From the NCBI GenBank assembly GCA_027924585.1, contig BSBM01000076.1, positions 9,904,001-9,968,000 on the forward strand: 64,000 nucleotides of DNA, in the 5' to 3' direction. The position numbers and the translations under genes are program-made. Position 1 is the stretch's first letter. The number at the start of each line of letters is the position of its first letter. Below are positions 9,817-21,019 of the stretch, piece by piece. A model generated the notes under the pieces. That model worked only from the letters and a program-made list of their open reading frames with translations, was not told where the DNA came from and did not search any database. The stretch is from Larix kaempferi. Its lineage: Eukaryota; Streptophyta; Pinopsida; Pinales; Pinaceae.

Positions 9817-12589
9817 TGTAACGCCCCGTTTTGACATCACTACCTGAACTACTATTATATGTTGTATTTGTTTGATTGTGAGACTTCGTCGGTTTGACAA
9901 CAATGTGGACATATGGTTCTATTATTTTGCCGATATATATATGTATATGTGTGATGTTAGTTTTATGATCGGTAGTCATGTTTAGATATGTATCTTGTGT
10001 TAATTATAGATGCAAGTTACTGAATGATGGGTACGTGGATACCGTTACGGTTATATGTTGAATAAATGAATGTTATGCCAGGTGCATGGCGAATAAATGA
10101 ATTTATTGTTGTTATGTTACGATGAAATGTATGTGTACATGTTGAGGATTTATGCACGATACTCTAGACTGTATGTCAGAGACTAACTTACAGGTTAAAA
10201 GGCTATGTAATAGTTGGATCCTATGAGGTGGGAGAGCCTCGGGGACATGGACTTCGAAAGATAAATGGTATGCGAGTGAAGCATTATTTACTTTCGCATG
10301 ATTATTATTATGATGTATATTATGACATGGGTGGGGTAGGGTTTCAGGAAACACAACCGCCCATATTGGTTATAAGATGACAAACCGAGTACAGGTGCAA
10401 CGCAGTTATTATGTCAGGTAGACATAGTCCCTTGTTCCATTAGGGGGGTGAAGGCTTTACCCATAGTTTATCCCTGAAACCCAGAGTCATGGGAGGGCTG
10501 TGCTACGGTGCACTCCCCAAGGTGTGTGATGATGACTGGTGGTTTCCTGCTGGGGAAGCTTGGGCGATGTATTCAACACTTCCGCTTACGGGTTCTAGCT
10601 GGAGCCGACCATGTCTTGACACTTTAGGGTAGTCCAACAGAGAAATGATAGGATGTGGAAGTTAGTTGTGAACTAGATAGACGTTGTAGGTAGATAGGTG
10701 TACCATGATGTTAGGAGGGAAGACTGGATTAACTGTGTATGCTGAGGACTTTACAGAGTCATGTGTCGTAACTTATTAACTGGTATTATTGTTCATCGGT
10801 TAATTTTATGTGATTAAGTGAATGATCCAACAGTCAAATTATGTTAAGAATGCGTTAGTCAACAACAATTTAATTGATTATGAATTATGTGTAGTAACTC
10901 GGTAATGTATGAATTGTCGTAACTTAATAAGATGGAGTTAGGTAAAAGACTGTACCTTGCAAACTATGCTAAGCATGTGTCAGTGAACAATAAGCTTCGT
11001 GATTATGATTGATGTGTGTGATTTATTACTATTAGTGTACTTACGCGAGGTATGTAAGCAGTAGCTACGCTTACATAACTCGCCTACATATTTATAAATT
11101 GTGTGAAATATTGTTGAATAATAATGTTAATTATTGTTGATTAATAACTAATTATTGTTTATCAATGTTAATAATGTCAATTAAAGTTAATAATGATGAT
11201 TAATGTTAATAATGTAGATTATTGTTGATTATTGTCAATTAAGGTTAATAATGTTGATTAATGATTAATTATTGTCCATTAATGATTAATTAGTGTTGAT
11301 TAATAAACAAGTTACGGTTAACTTAAGTGGTAAATAATGCAATTGGTTAGTAATGTTTAATTGAATGTTAATGAGTTGATTAGTAAAAACTAAGGGTTAA
11401 AATGTTAAAAGGGATTGTAATGTTAGTAAGAATAATATTAAACTTGGAAGGGTAATACCAATTGAGTATAAACGATAATAATTAATTGATTTAAATATAG
11501 GGATAAAGTTTAATTTATATATATTACTAATTTATTATAATTATGTCGTAGTTGTTTAGAACCATGGTGTAAAATTCTAAATAATACAATATGCCATTTT
11601 TAAACAAGTGTTGAATTATATGTGAGTTAATTAAATAATAATAAAAAAGATTTACTGATTATAATTGTGAAACTTGAGTTACAAGTCCAAGACGGTAAAT
11701 TAGAATTTATTACGGTTGAAATGTATAATAATAAAATACATATGAACCAACCCATGCATTTATTACACAACAATTATTTATAATATTTAATGATTAATGA
11801 GAGTCAAAGTTGAGGGCTTGAGGACTGACATGGGGGTTGAGGGATTTATGTTAGGGATAGGGTATTAATGGTGGAGGAGAAGAGTCGGCAAAGGGGGAAT
11901 AAGGTGGAGAAGAGGAGGAGAAGAAGGGATCTTTACCTTAGGATATTTTGGGGTGAAGTTTCCATAGCAGAGAGAATTTTACAAAGGAGAGTAGAAAGGG
12001 GGTTCTTGTTGGAGGATTCATAGAGGGATCTAGCTGATTGATTGGTACTCGGTTTGGGCTCGGGGTTCCAAAGGGTACCTTTGAAGCTGGGTGGTCGGCG
12101 AGACCTCGCCAATTGGCAGGGTGGCACACTTGTTTGGGCTGGTTGAGTTTCATAAGGTTTGGGGAAAAGCTTTTGGTTACAGGCTACTGCAGGACATACA
12201 TCAAGCATGGAACAAAAGGGAGCAACAACAAAACTAAAGGGAAATCTACTAGCTATTTTGAGGTATTTTCCTACAGGTATAAAATTCAATTCTACCCTAT
12301 AAATTTTACTATTTCAGGTTATGATGTTAATGAAATTTCTGCAAATTTATTGTAAATAGGCACATGTACATATATGACTGTTGAACCTGCAAAATAGTAA
12401 ATGTAACAAACAGATAATTAGTAAATATATATTTGTTTCAAATTGTTAATGTTATGTTTTTTTATACACCCAAAATTTAAACAAAACTATAAATGAAAAC
12501 AGAAACAAAACAGAAATATGAAACATTGTGAAAACAAAGTAAACATGGATTTATTGTTAAACTTAGTAGTTTTGGACTTGGGTCCTACA
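9817..12589 (+). mobile_element. LTR-D, copy 1: 2.77-kb long terminal repeat
   Basis: It starts with TGTAACGCCCCG, ends with CCTACA, and is followed two bases later by a PBS-like TGGCGTCAGAGCC. Such TG...CA borders with a tRNA-Met-type PBS identify a 5' LTR. The length is unusual and I see no coding domain. The middle (about 11100-11400) is a degenerate AT-rich array built on TTAATGTTGATTA-like words. A strong hairpin lies at 11045-11083. The superfamily cannot be assigned without an internal domain; large non-autonomous LTR elements are one possibility. Confidence 0.75.
11045..11083. repeat. Bipartite hairpin inside LTR-D, copy 1
   Basis: GCGAG-G-TATGTAAGC pairs with GCTTACATA-A-CTCGC across a 9-nt loop. 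The stem is unchanged in copy 2 (22249-22287) although the surrounding sequence differs. Confidence 0.75.
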
Positions 12590-12591
12590 TG

Positions 12592-12624
12592 TGGCGTCAG
12601 AGCCATGGTTCCAAATATGGAACC
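12592..12624 (+). promoter_or_regulatory. LTR-D PBS and adjacent hairpin, copy 1
   Basis: TGGCGTCAGAGCC resembles the plant initiator-Met tRNA binding site TGGTATCAGAGC. It is followed by GGTTCCA-AATA-TGGAACC (12607-12624), a 7-bp-stem hairpin conserved in copy 2 at 23800-23817. The ATG inside this motif opens an 18-codon ORF in both copies. Confidence 0.65.
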
Positions 12625-12691
12625 AGAGGGCTTACTACAACAAAAGGAGAACATGGTAAAATGAACTAATTCAAAAAAAAAGGACTCATTT

Positions 12692-14117
12692 GCAAGTAAT
12701 TACTGCAAGTATTTACTATGGCTGAAGCTTTAGACCTGTAAAGCAAAAAGGGAAAAATTACAAGTTAGCGAAAACCTGTCGGTAGAAATGGCAGTAGAAA
12801 TATACTAAACATGTAATTGCATAAATAAAGAAATAAATGCGAAATCACTCTTGCTTATTAAACGGAAGGAAAAAGAGTAGGGATAAATATTTTATTTATA
12901 CAAAAAAAGGGGGACCCTATACAAACTATAACAAAAATATTGTATACATAAAAGAATTGTATGATATATGGATTTTTTATTTTTATTTTTTATCATTATT
13001 TTAAAAAAATAATGAAATAAAATCCATTTAAAACAAAATTTGTTTTAGCATATATTTACATTTATAAATTAAAACTAAAATATAAAAAAAATAATAAATA
13101 AACAAAAACAATAAAAAAGCATACGTATGAATGTTTTTTTTTTTTTTAAATGTTAAGGTTCTCCATGGGCCGAGTGTGACGCCCATGGCGCAGTTGAAAC
13201 TTGCGTTTGGTGCAGCTCGACGACCTGCTTGAGCGCAGCCCAAAGGGCGTGCTGTTCGGTGTCCTGCCTGAGTGCAGCCCAGAGGGCGTGCTGCTCGGCG
13301 GCCAGCCTGAGCACAACCCAGAGGGCATGCTGCTCGGCGGCCAGCCTGAGCACAACCCAGAGGGCGTGCTGCTCGGCGGCCCTGTGGTGGCCATGAGCCG
13401 ACCCAGCTAGAAACAACATGCTGCGGTTGTGGGCATGCATCCCGACCAGCATGGGGAGGTCGGTTGGTGAAGAGAAGGGGAGGAGGGGGCGCCCAGCTGG
13501 GCAGCGGCCACTACAGTCCCCCTAGGTGTAAAAAAAAAAACTGAAACTGAATAAAAAAAAATATAAACTATTTATATTATAAGGAAAAGCATCTGCTGAA
13601 GTTCATACTGGCGCAGCTATGGCAGCTCGGTCAATAGCCTGTGTTGCGGCGAGCATGCAGTCGGCCAAAGAAAAAGAAAATACAAATAAAATTGAAAGAA
13701 AAACACATAAACAAAAACAAGGATGAATAAGCGTGAAAGACACATGAAGTGGGGTTAACCATACCTGAATCAATCGAGTGCCGAGTAGAGCTTGAGAAGC
13801 CCATCCCTCTCCCTTGATCGCCGAGACCACCGAGACCACTAGGGGTTTTTCCATTTGATACATCAAGAAAAACATCAACCCCTAGACCCAAAAGAAACAA
13901 CAAATCAAAGCCATACACTAGACCCTAAATCTGAAAATTAATAAAGGAAAATACTGGTTTACCTAAAAGTCTGAGATAAAAGCCCTGGTAAGCTCTGGGA
14001 ATGTTGAAGTCACAAGAGTATGGGATCAAATTCCCACTCACTCATTTGCATTATCAGTTTATCTGATACAAAAGCGGCTGCATATCCTGAGAAGAGTCCG
14101 TGTGCTTGTAAGTTGAA
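12692..14117. other. Non-duplicated spacer between copies 1 and 2
   Basis: AT-rich sequence, possibly LTR-D internal region, surrounds a GC-rich island at about 13150-13530 that carries a minisatellite. I see no gag or pol motif. The island has a T-run on its left (about 13132-13148), as expected for the A-tail of a minus-strand retroposed sequence, but I find no convincing TSD. Sequence from 13600 to 13920 is less AT-rich and has open frames on the minus strand that match nothing I recognise. Confidence 0.5.
13205..13385. repeat. GC-rich 39-bp minisatellite, about 4.5 units
   Basis: The unit (GAGGGCGTGCTGCTCGGCGG followed by CCAGCCTGAGCACAACCCA) repeats with a 39-bp period. Units diverge toward the left. 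Because 39 is a multiple of three, all frames stay open and give 13-residue repeats on both strands. Confidence 0.85.
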
Positions 14118-14402
14118 TAATATTCAACTGATCACCGCGGGATAATTTGAGACGCAAGGTACTTCCTATGGAATGAGTGAAAAAAAGAAGTACTTCCTAT
14201 GGAAATAAGGGATATTTAAATATTCGAATGCAAATGTGTGAGCACTAGTTATCAAAATTCCATCATAGAAGAAGAAAATAAATTATATGTTACAAGTGGA
14301 TGAAAGTAAAAGTAAGGATATCAATGATCATTGGTTATTGTGGACGCATTGGGTGGAGGTGTATATTTGTGCAGCATATATCACACCATTCACTATTATA
14401 TA

Positions 14403-14418
14403 GGTTATTGCATAGAGG
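14403..14418 (+). repeat. Left TSD of LINE-A (copy 2)
   Basis: GGTTATTGCATAGAGG matches 15 of 16 bases of the right TSD at 18528-18543. The right member follows an A-run, as expected for a LINE insertion. Confidence 0.75.
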
Positions 14419-15014
14419 GTCACATTACCTTTTAAGATTTATTTTTTTCCTAGGAAAAAGATCCAAAATTGTATTAATTCTAAATCATATTGTTTATGAG
14501 GCACAAGTGTCTTACATATATCCTCTATCATGTGGTGATGCCTTTCAGTATATTAGCTATCAACTTACATTATTGACATACAAAATACATACATTTTACT
14601 ATGTAAGTTCCATGGGTATAATACCCATGTTCCCTTTTAAGATTATTAAAGAAAACAAGCCACCATATTTTTAATGTTAAGTTTTCTTAACAACAAACTC
14701 TCAAGTTTTAATTTTAAAGAAAGCATGCAACCGCAATTTTGTAAAGGTGTGTGCAACTAACAACATATTGCATGAGTCCAAGCACGCATGGAGATTAGGG
14801 TTTGTTCCTAGAAGTGCGGCGGTGGCTCTGTTCAATGCTCGGTGTGGTAAATTGGATACTATTTACTATGGCTTGTGGTGTGGTTGTGGAAGGGTGTCGG
14901 TGACTTGTTGGGTGTATTTTCGCTTGTTTGTTTGGGGATTGGGGGTATTTTTCTCTACCATGTTTGCAGGGTTTTTGCCTGTCTTATCTTGGAACGCAGT
15001 GAGGTGGTTTGTTA

Positions 15015-16062
15015 ATGGCGCAGCAGGGGAATACAGGTAGCATTGAGAGACCTCTCGAGGAGGACATGATGTAGGACGAGAGGTGGGAGCATGAGGGTGT
15101 GCTGAAATCTAAAGAGGAATATTATGAAATGTTGTGCACCCGTGAAGTTGCTTGTGTTTCTGATGGTCCTGCAAGGGGGGGAGGTGTTGTAAGTGAACCA
15201 GCAACTATTGATTTGGGGATTCAGGTTCCAGTTTGTCCTCATGATAAGTGTGAGGTGGATGTAAATGGTCTATCTGGTGGGGGCACTTCTCATTCTAGTG
15301 GTCCTGTTGTGGGTTAGGCTTCGGTAGGGGGTCTCATTTGACTGGTCCTGCGGTGGCTTCTAGACGTGGGGGAAGAGGTTGTAAGAGGGGGTGGAAGTGG
15401 AAGTTGTGCCCTGGGTCGAACAAAATGGTTCTAGGTAGGGATATCGGGGTGGTGGGGGTTGTTGGTTTGTCTCTGAATCCCTTGCTGGGAAATTCAACTA
15501 CCGGGTAATGAAGACTAGGTATATTGCGAGGTGGGTTTCGACGGTATGAGATTCGACCATTGGATATAGGCCGGCAATATCTATTCTTCCCAAGGGATGG
15601 TACGAGTTTGTTTTCAAGAGGGAGGAGCATGCTACTCTCGTTTTACATAAAACCTGGTTAAAGGATTGTGGCAGTCTCATGTTGAAAAGGTGGCATCTAA
15701 CTTTCGACCCAAAGATGGAAAATATCATATTCAAGCACTTGTGGGTTCTTTTGCCTGGTTTTCCTTTGGCTATGTGGAATAAGGAGGCCTTTGAAGCTGT
15801 TGGAAATCATTTGGGGTGGTTTTTACATGTTGGGAATGATGTTATTAATGGAATGGGAAAAAGAGTTGGTAGAATTTTGTTGGAAATTGACATCTCCCAT
15901 GGTTTGGTAGACAAATTAGAAATTGAGTGGAGGGGCATGAAATATAATCAGGTGTTGGAATATTGGGGGATTCCATTTCAGTGCTCTAGATGTAAGGAGG
16001 TGGGTCATCTTTGGAAACAATGTTCCTCTCCAGGCTCGTCGTCTGAGAGGGATAAATGGTAG
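15015..16062 (+). pseudogene. LINE-A ORF1, copy 2
   Basis: The ATG at 15015 starts MAQQGNTGSIERPLEED, with a stop at about 15072 and another at 15315-15317. The DUF4283-like part follows in a shifted frame; in copy 2 an open segment runs from 15679 to 16062. It reads through WHLTFDPK and LWVLLPGFPLAMWN to an intact CCHC knuckle at about 15982-16023 (CSRCKEVGHLWKQC). The Trp codon at about 15929 is a stop in copy 1 (6855), so stops arose separately in the two copies. The role is RNA binding in the LINE ribonucleoprotein. Confidence 0.75.
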
Positions 16063-16099
16063 GAGGAGATTATGGCATGGTGGCATTGTTCCTCTTCAC

Positions 16100-17350
16100 T
16101 TGTGCTTCAGCTTGATCTAAACAAAGCATATGACTAGGTGGATTGGGGATTTCTAAGGCTCATTCTACATCATATTGGTCTTCCTTTTGAGGTAATTAAA
16201 TGGGTCATGTCTTGTGTCTCTTATGTCAATTTTGTTGTTTCGATTAATGGGGTTCTTACTTGATTATTTAAAATTTCGAGGGGACTTCGTTAGAGCTTCG
16301 CACTTTCTCCCCTTCTCTTTTTATTGATTATTGAAGGTCTGAGTAGACTGATCCATAAAGCAAAATCCGATGGTCTAATAAAAGGCATTAAGATAGCTCC
16401 TTAGATTCTGCTACCCGCCTTCTGTTTGTTGATGATGTAATCCTTTTTGGTGTTGGTTATTTGGGTGAATGGAAAATCTACAAGAGTATTCTTAAGTTAT
16501 TTTGTGTGTCCTAGAGTATGGTCATCAGTGATTCTAAGTCTTCTTATTTTGGAACATGGCATGGAAGAGGGGTCGATGGTGCAAAATAATCAGATTTTGC
16601 CTTTTAGTGTGTCCCCCCTTATTTATGGGACGAAATACTTGGGATGCTTTATTAAGCCAAATAACTACTCTGTTGGAGACTGGCAATGGTTGCTGAAAAG
16701 ATTTGATAAAAGAATAAATCACTGGTGCTATCGTTGGTTATCTATGGGAGGAAGATTAATACTAGCCAAATTGGTATTGGAGAACCTATATGTTTATTGT
16801 TTGGCTCTGTTTAAGATTCTGAAATCTATTCTATCATGTTTTCGGAGGAATATTTTCAATTTTCTTTGGTCTGGAAAGAGTGTCAAGCAAAATTTTCTCC
16901 TAGTTTGTTGGAATCGTTTGGCACATCTGAAATCCATGGGTGGTTGGGCATTAAAGAAAATCGTTTTATTTGCGAAGGCTTTATGAGTGAAAGGCCTTTG
17001 GAAACCTCTTTTTGTGGACAACTTATGGAGTAGGGTTTTGAAATCTAAATATCTTAAGGGACTTTCCACTTCTCAATGGATTAGGTTACATGATAAGCAT
17101 ATTAAAGGCATTTCTAATCTATGGAATTGGAATTGTCTTGTGGGATCCTTCTCGGTTATGGGAGAATGGTTGGCATGGTTTCCAGGCTGTGGTAGATCTA
17201 TTCGAGTGGGGGAAGATCCAATTATTGGTGGCCCTGTCAATTTTCTGTTATCATGTGCCTTAATGGCCTTTCCTAGGGCAAAGGGTTATTATGGACTGAA
17301 CTCCCTTGTTATATATGCTGGGAAATGTGGAAGGAAAGAAACCATTTAAT
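16100..17350 (+). pseudogene. LINE-A RT palm, thumb and following region, copy 2
   Basis: LDLNKAYD (near 16112) and the RGLRxSFALSPLLF box (near 16280-16325) are RT palm motifs in decayed form. From 16447 the frame reads through a thumb region: WQWLLKRFDKRINHWCYRWL near 16680-16740, SMGGRLILAKLVL near 16742, and MGGWALKK near 16935. After a stop near 16984 it continues through WIRLHDKHIKGISN to GEDPIIGG near 17210. The reading ends at a deletion scar near 17288, where 548 bp present in copy 3 are missing. The active-site aspartates are not readable in frame. Confidence 0.75.
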
Positions 17351-17370
17351 TTTTGAAGGCTTAAAGTTCA

Positions 17371-17870
17371 GTGCTGCGGTTATATGTAGCAAAGGGATGT
17401 TGCGTTCAAGGAATTTGTCAAAGTTGTGAACTTGTCATGAACCAAGACTACGCCTCTATGGATGTGGATAGATGCAGAGGTTTTTTTACGAAGCCTCGCA
17501 AGAGGCTGCTAGTAAATGTGGAGCGAGAGCCATTTTGTGGATTGAAAGAGCTAAGCATTACAAGATTTGGATGCATTGTGGAGAGGGTTCTAACACAAGG
17601 GGTGAGCTATTGGCATTTTGGATGCTTTCGTATTTTGCTAGGAATATCCTTATTGATAATATTCAGATTGTTGGGGATTCTAGAGTAATTATAGTATGGG
17701 CATCTAAGAAATGCTTGATCTGGGTTCCCCATCTCGCTTCATGGATGGATAGCACAAAAACATTGATGGATGAATTTATGGATATCTCCTTCATCCACAT
17801 ATATACAGATTTTAGTCAAGAAGCGGACAAGCTCTTGAGCATGCACTTATGGGACATAATGGTTTCATTT
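17371..17870 (+). pseudogene. LINE-A RNase H domain, copy 2
   Basis: From 17472 the frame carries a type I RNase H: SNTRGELLAFWML near 17590 (the catalytic Glu region), IVGDSRVII near 17668 (catalytic Asp), and FSQEADKLLS near 17812. The first catalytic Asp region near 17465 is damaged by a gap of about 20 bp relative to copy 3. This is the C-terminal domain of LINE ORF2; the 3' untranslated part of LINE-A follows. Confidence 0.75.
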
Positions 17871-18527
17871 TCAATAAGATGTGGGATAATTGTCAGTTTA
17901 TTTCAGAGGACAGATTGGAGATCTTTTGCTCATAATTTATTTTTGTTGTCCTTTATATATATATATGGATTATTAGTGGCCTTACTTTTTTAGCATGTTT
18001 ATGATCAAATGGATAGCTGCCTTTGGTCATGAGATGGATCAATTATCTCATTGATGGTGGTTTCGTGACATCCAGACTGGAGTTCTTCTTGTGGGCTCAA
18101 TTTTGGGCAGGGTAGCTGGATTGTTTTAGAGGATGACTGGGGTCTTGGTTGCCCCCAATTTTATCATATCACATCATCTTTGACACTGATAACACTATAT
18201 TTGTTTATCTGCAACATTTATAGTAGTGTAGTTTTACAAGATACAATGATTGTTATAAATGCATTGTATCTTTTTGTCTTCAAACATTTGATATATGGGG
18301 ATAGGTTACTAAGTTTCTCCATGCGATGATATGCATGGATGGATTTGTTTTCTTAATGGGTTGATGACACTTTGGGTTTATGGATGTTATGGGTACTATT
18401 GGACTATGTATCTGGGATTTATTGGTTTGGTTATGTTGTCTGGTTATCTATGTTTTTACTTGGTCTAGAAACTATTGTATTTACATATACTATTTAATGT
18501 TATAGGTTTTTCTTTGTGAAAAAAAAA

Positions 18528-18543
18528 GGTTATTGCAAAGAGG
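18528..18543 (+). repeat. Right TSD of LINE-A (copy 2)
   Basis: GGTTATTGCAAAGAGG follows directly after the A-run that ends LINE-A and pairs with 14403-14418. Confidence 0.75.
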
Positions 18544-18829
18544 AAAGTTGTTTGTGGAAGCAACTTATTTTTTTGTTTTAAAGTTTTTTAAATTGTTAAA
18601 TATTTTATGGAGAGTAAAGTTAGGCGATATGTTTTTTCTTTAATAATTTAAAAACAAATTTATGTTAGTTAATATATATAAGTTTATTTTAAAATGTGTG
18701 AATTGTAATATTTATTAATATAGTTTTGGGGAAAGGGTTTCAGCAGCGTGGAAGTGGGGGAAGGATTTTCGGACTTAGGATTTCTTCATAATTGTAGGTT
18801 TCTTTAAAACCATAGCTTTCTTTGCCAAG

Positions 18830-20761
18830 ATGGAAGGAGATGAACGCTACCTTCCTCTGGTAGACTATTTTGATGACCATTTGTTAGTGGAACATATTTT
18901 CACATCACCACCTAGTGTTGTGACATTAGTTGATTTGATAGTGAACAGCCTAACGGCCGAGGCCACTATCACAAAAGCATCTCATAACGTTGGTGGAGAC
19001 ACAAGTGGAAGCCACTTAGGATCATTTGCACGAGGCTCTAGATAGGAGGATAAGTGTGATTGTACTAGAGAGCGGCAGAGTATTGTACGCTTTGCCACGA
19101 ATCACCTAGAGAATGAGGACATTAATGATTCATTACTCAGTGAAGTTGACAAGGGATTGGAGTTGGTTAAGTTATAGATGCGAAGACTGACCCTTGTTCC
19201 ACTGAATGTTGCGAGTAAAGAAATAATATATCTGAGAAAATAGTTGAAGAAATTGTAGGAACACTCTTCAAAGAAGCACAACCACATGAAGGGACCGAAA
19301 ACAACACAAAAAACATAGCTAGAAGAAACGTCGAAAGTTATAAAAAATAGAGGCAAAGGTATTTGTATGGTGGTGGGTAGAGGTGTGCAACTGGAACAGA
19401 TCTTCAATTTATCGGACACAACATTGGTTGGAAAATTTGCAGGGAGAAGAGTGTTCGTGGACCTTCTCGGATCGTGGGTTTGCAAGTTTTGGAGCCCTAT
19501 GTTGGGCTACTGCCCAGTATTCCATAGCCTGGTGAAGGGATGGTGCAGTTTTATTTTCGGCTCGAAAGATGATGCTCAATCAATATTAAAGGGATCTAGT
19601 TCTTATACTCTTTCTTTCTATCATTAAAGTCATGGCATCCTTTATTTGATGTATCCTTTAAGAGGTTGGAGAGTACCCCAGTTTGGGTCAAGTTACCAAG
19701 ACTCTCGATGGAGTACTGGTCACAGCAAGCGATTTGGACCATTGGGAACTAAATTGGGAATACAATTTTAGTTGACGATAGCTTTTTGTCCTATGGAACA
19801 TGATTTGTGGCTAGAGTTCTGGTCAAGTTGGATATTTTGAAGGGATTGTATAAGTCGGTAGAATTAGTTTCGGGACCTCGAAGTTATGTTCAGATACTTT
19901 ATTACACCAATGTTCCATTTTGGTGTTCAATATGTCATGAGTATGGCCATATAGCGGTTGATTTCTATAAAATTTTCATTACGAATATTTAGCAAAAAAT
20001 ATCCACCCAAATCTCTAAGTCATAGAAGATGGGAGTTGTTGAGTTGTTGGTTTTCCTTTTGGAGTTTCAAGTCGAAAAGATAGATCACAATGAGGATTGA
20101 CAAGACGGTTGTGCACAAAGCGATATTAAGGTTGGCCATATCTCCTTTCATTTGATCAAAATATCAAGGTCAACGCAACAGGAGGAGTCGAGGGAGGCAC
20201 CAACTCTAATGAACGGATCATTCCCCCTCCAATTGAACTTTAGAGGAAGATGTACATTGGTGATGTATCGAGCACTCCTTATGGTAAGTTCTATCAATCC
20301 CTTTCTACTGAGATAATCCCTGGGTAACATGTCATTTTAAAGGATGGTATTAAGGCCCCTATTGATCATGTGGTTGACATTTCTTCCACCGATTTGGATA
20401 TAAAATCTAGGGTTAGTAGTTTGAGGGAACCTACTTTTCACAAAATTCTTGAGGATTTTCCCAAGCCTTTTTTGCCTACTCCCCTACCGACGGGTTCCTC
20501 CTCCTTCCAATCTCACTAGGGAGTTCTTTCAAGGGGTCACTACAACCTCAAGCCTCGGGAAGTTGGATCGAGTCACAATTTGGCCAAACGTGTGAGATGT
20601 GGGTTGATAGTTTTGTCGATCCGAGTGGGTGAATGGTCGATAGGAAGTTGGCACTTTGACATGCCTATGAGAAAGTTGTTAGAAAAATAAATGAAGATTG
20701 ACAAAAATCTATACCAGGGGTAATTAGAGCAAGCAAAACCCCTGCAGAGGTTCCCCCATAA
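18830..20761 (+). pseudogene. LINE-C ORF1, copy 2
   Basis: The ATG at 18830 opens MEGDERYLPLVDYFDDHLL, with a stop at 19043-19045. The DUF4283-like segment is at 19367-19627 (TTLVGKFAGRRVFVDLLGSWV, then GWCSFIFGSKDDAQS). The zinc knuckle near 19915-19965 reads CSICHEYGHIAVDF, so the last Cys ligand has become Phe, unlike copy 1. ORF1 ends next to the ORF2 start. Function is lost. Confidence 0.7.
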
Positions 20762-21019
20762 AGCTCATCTCCATTAATGTTCAGGGACTAGGGGATCAAG
20801 CCAATAAACTGGCCCTAAAGAGATTTGTGGAGGTTGAGAAGCCAAATGTGTTGTTATTTAAAAAGGCGATGAGCAAGGGGTCACAATTGGAGAACGAACT
20901 ACAAAAAATACTGTGAGGTTGGGATTTTCAATTTATTGATTCTTGTGGGCATTCAGGGAGCTTAGTTATGGGTTGGAACCGGTGCTTACAACCAATTATT
21001 TTTTTTTTCATTCATTCAG
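20758..21019 (+). pseudogene. LINE-C ORF2 endonuclease fragment, copy 2
   Basis: The opening reads KLISINVQGLGDQ with the start codon changed from ATG to ATA. It keeps KPNVLLF and SGSLVMGWN, has a stop near 20915, and is cut by LTR-D at 21020. Confidence 0.7.

Larger units (their letters stand above)
5046..12691 (+). repeat. Array copy 1: LINE-A 5' half, LINE-C, LTR-D
   Basis: This block aligns by eye with 14118-23880 at high identity but lacks the part equivalent to about 16660-18803. The join lies at about 7600, where LINE-A RT sequence runs straight into LINE-C leader sequence (CTTAAAAACCATAG; copy 2 has CTTTAAAACCATAG). The LTR-D part also matches. The right end passes into non-duplicated sequence after GGACTCATTT at 12682-12691. 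Confidence 0.85.
14419..18527 (+). mobile_element. LINE-A, copy 2, both ends present
   Basis: The element runs from just after the left TSD to an A-run at about 18519-18527 followed by the right TSD. It is 4.1 kb long because two deletions have shortened it. One removes the endonuclease and RT fingers (shared with copy 1). The other is a 548-bp loss near 17288 that removes zf-RVT sequence still present in copy 3. The 3' untranslated part spans roughly 17870-18518. Confidence 0.85.
18544..21019 (+). mobile_element. LINE-A target flank and LINE-C, copy 2
   Basis: After the TSD there are about 280 bp of AT-rich flank or LINE-C 5' leader, then LINE-C ORF1 from the ATG at 18830 and the ORF2 start near 20758. 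LTR-D interrupts it at 21020, at the same LINE-C position as in copy 1. Confidence 0.75.

Noticed and set aside
13146-13452. Overlapping open frames on both strands as repeat proteins, or a CRISPR-like array
   Set aside because: The 39-bp unit is a multiple of three, so all frames stay open automatically. Units are directly adjacent with no spacers, which excludes CRISPR.
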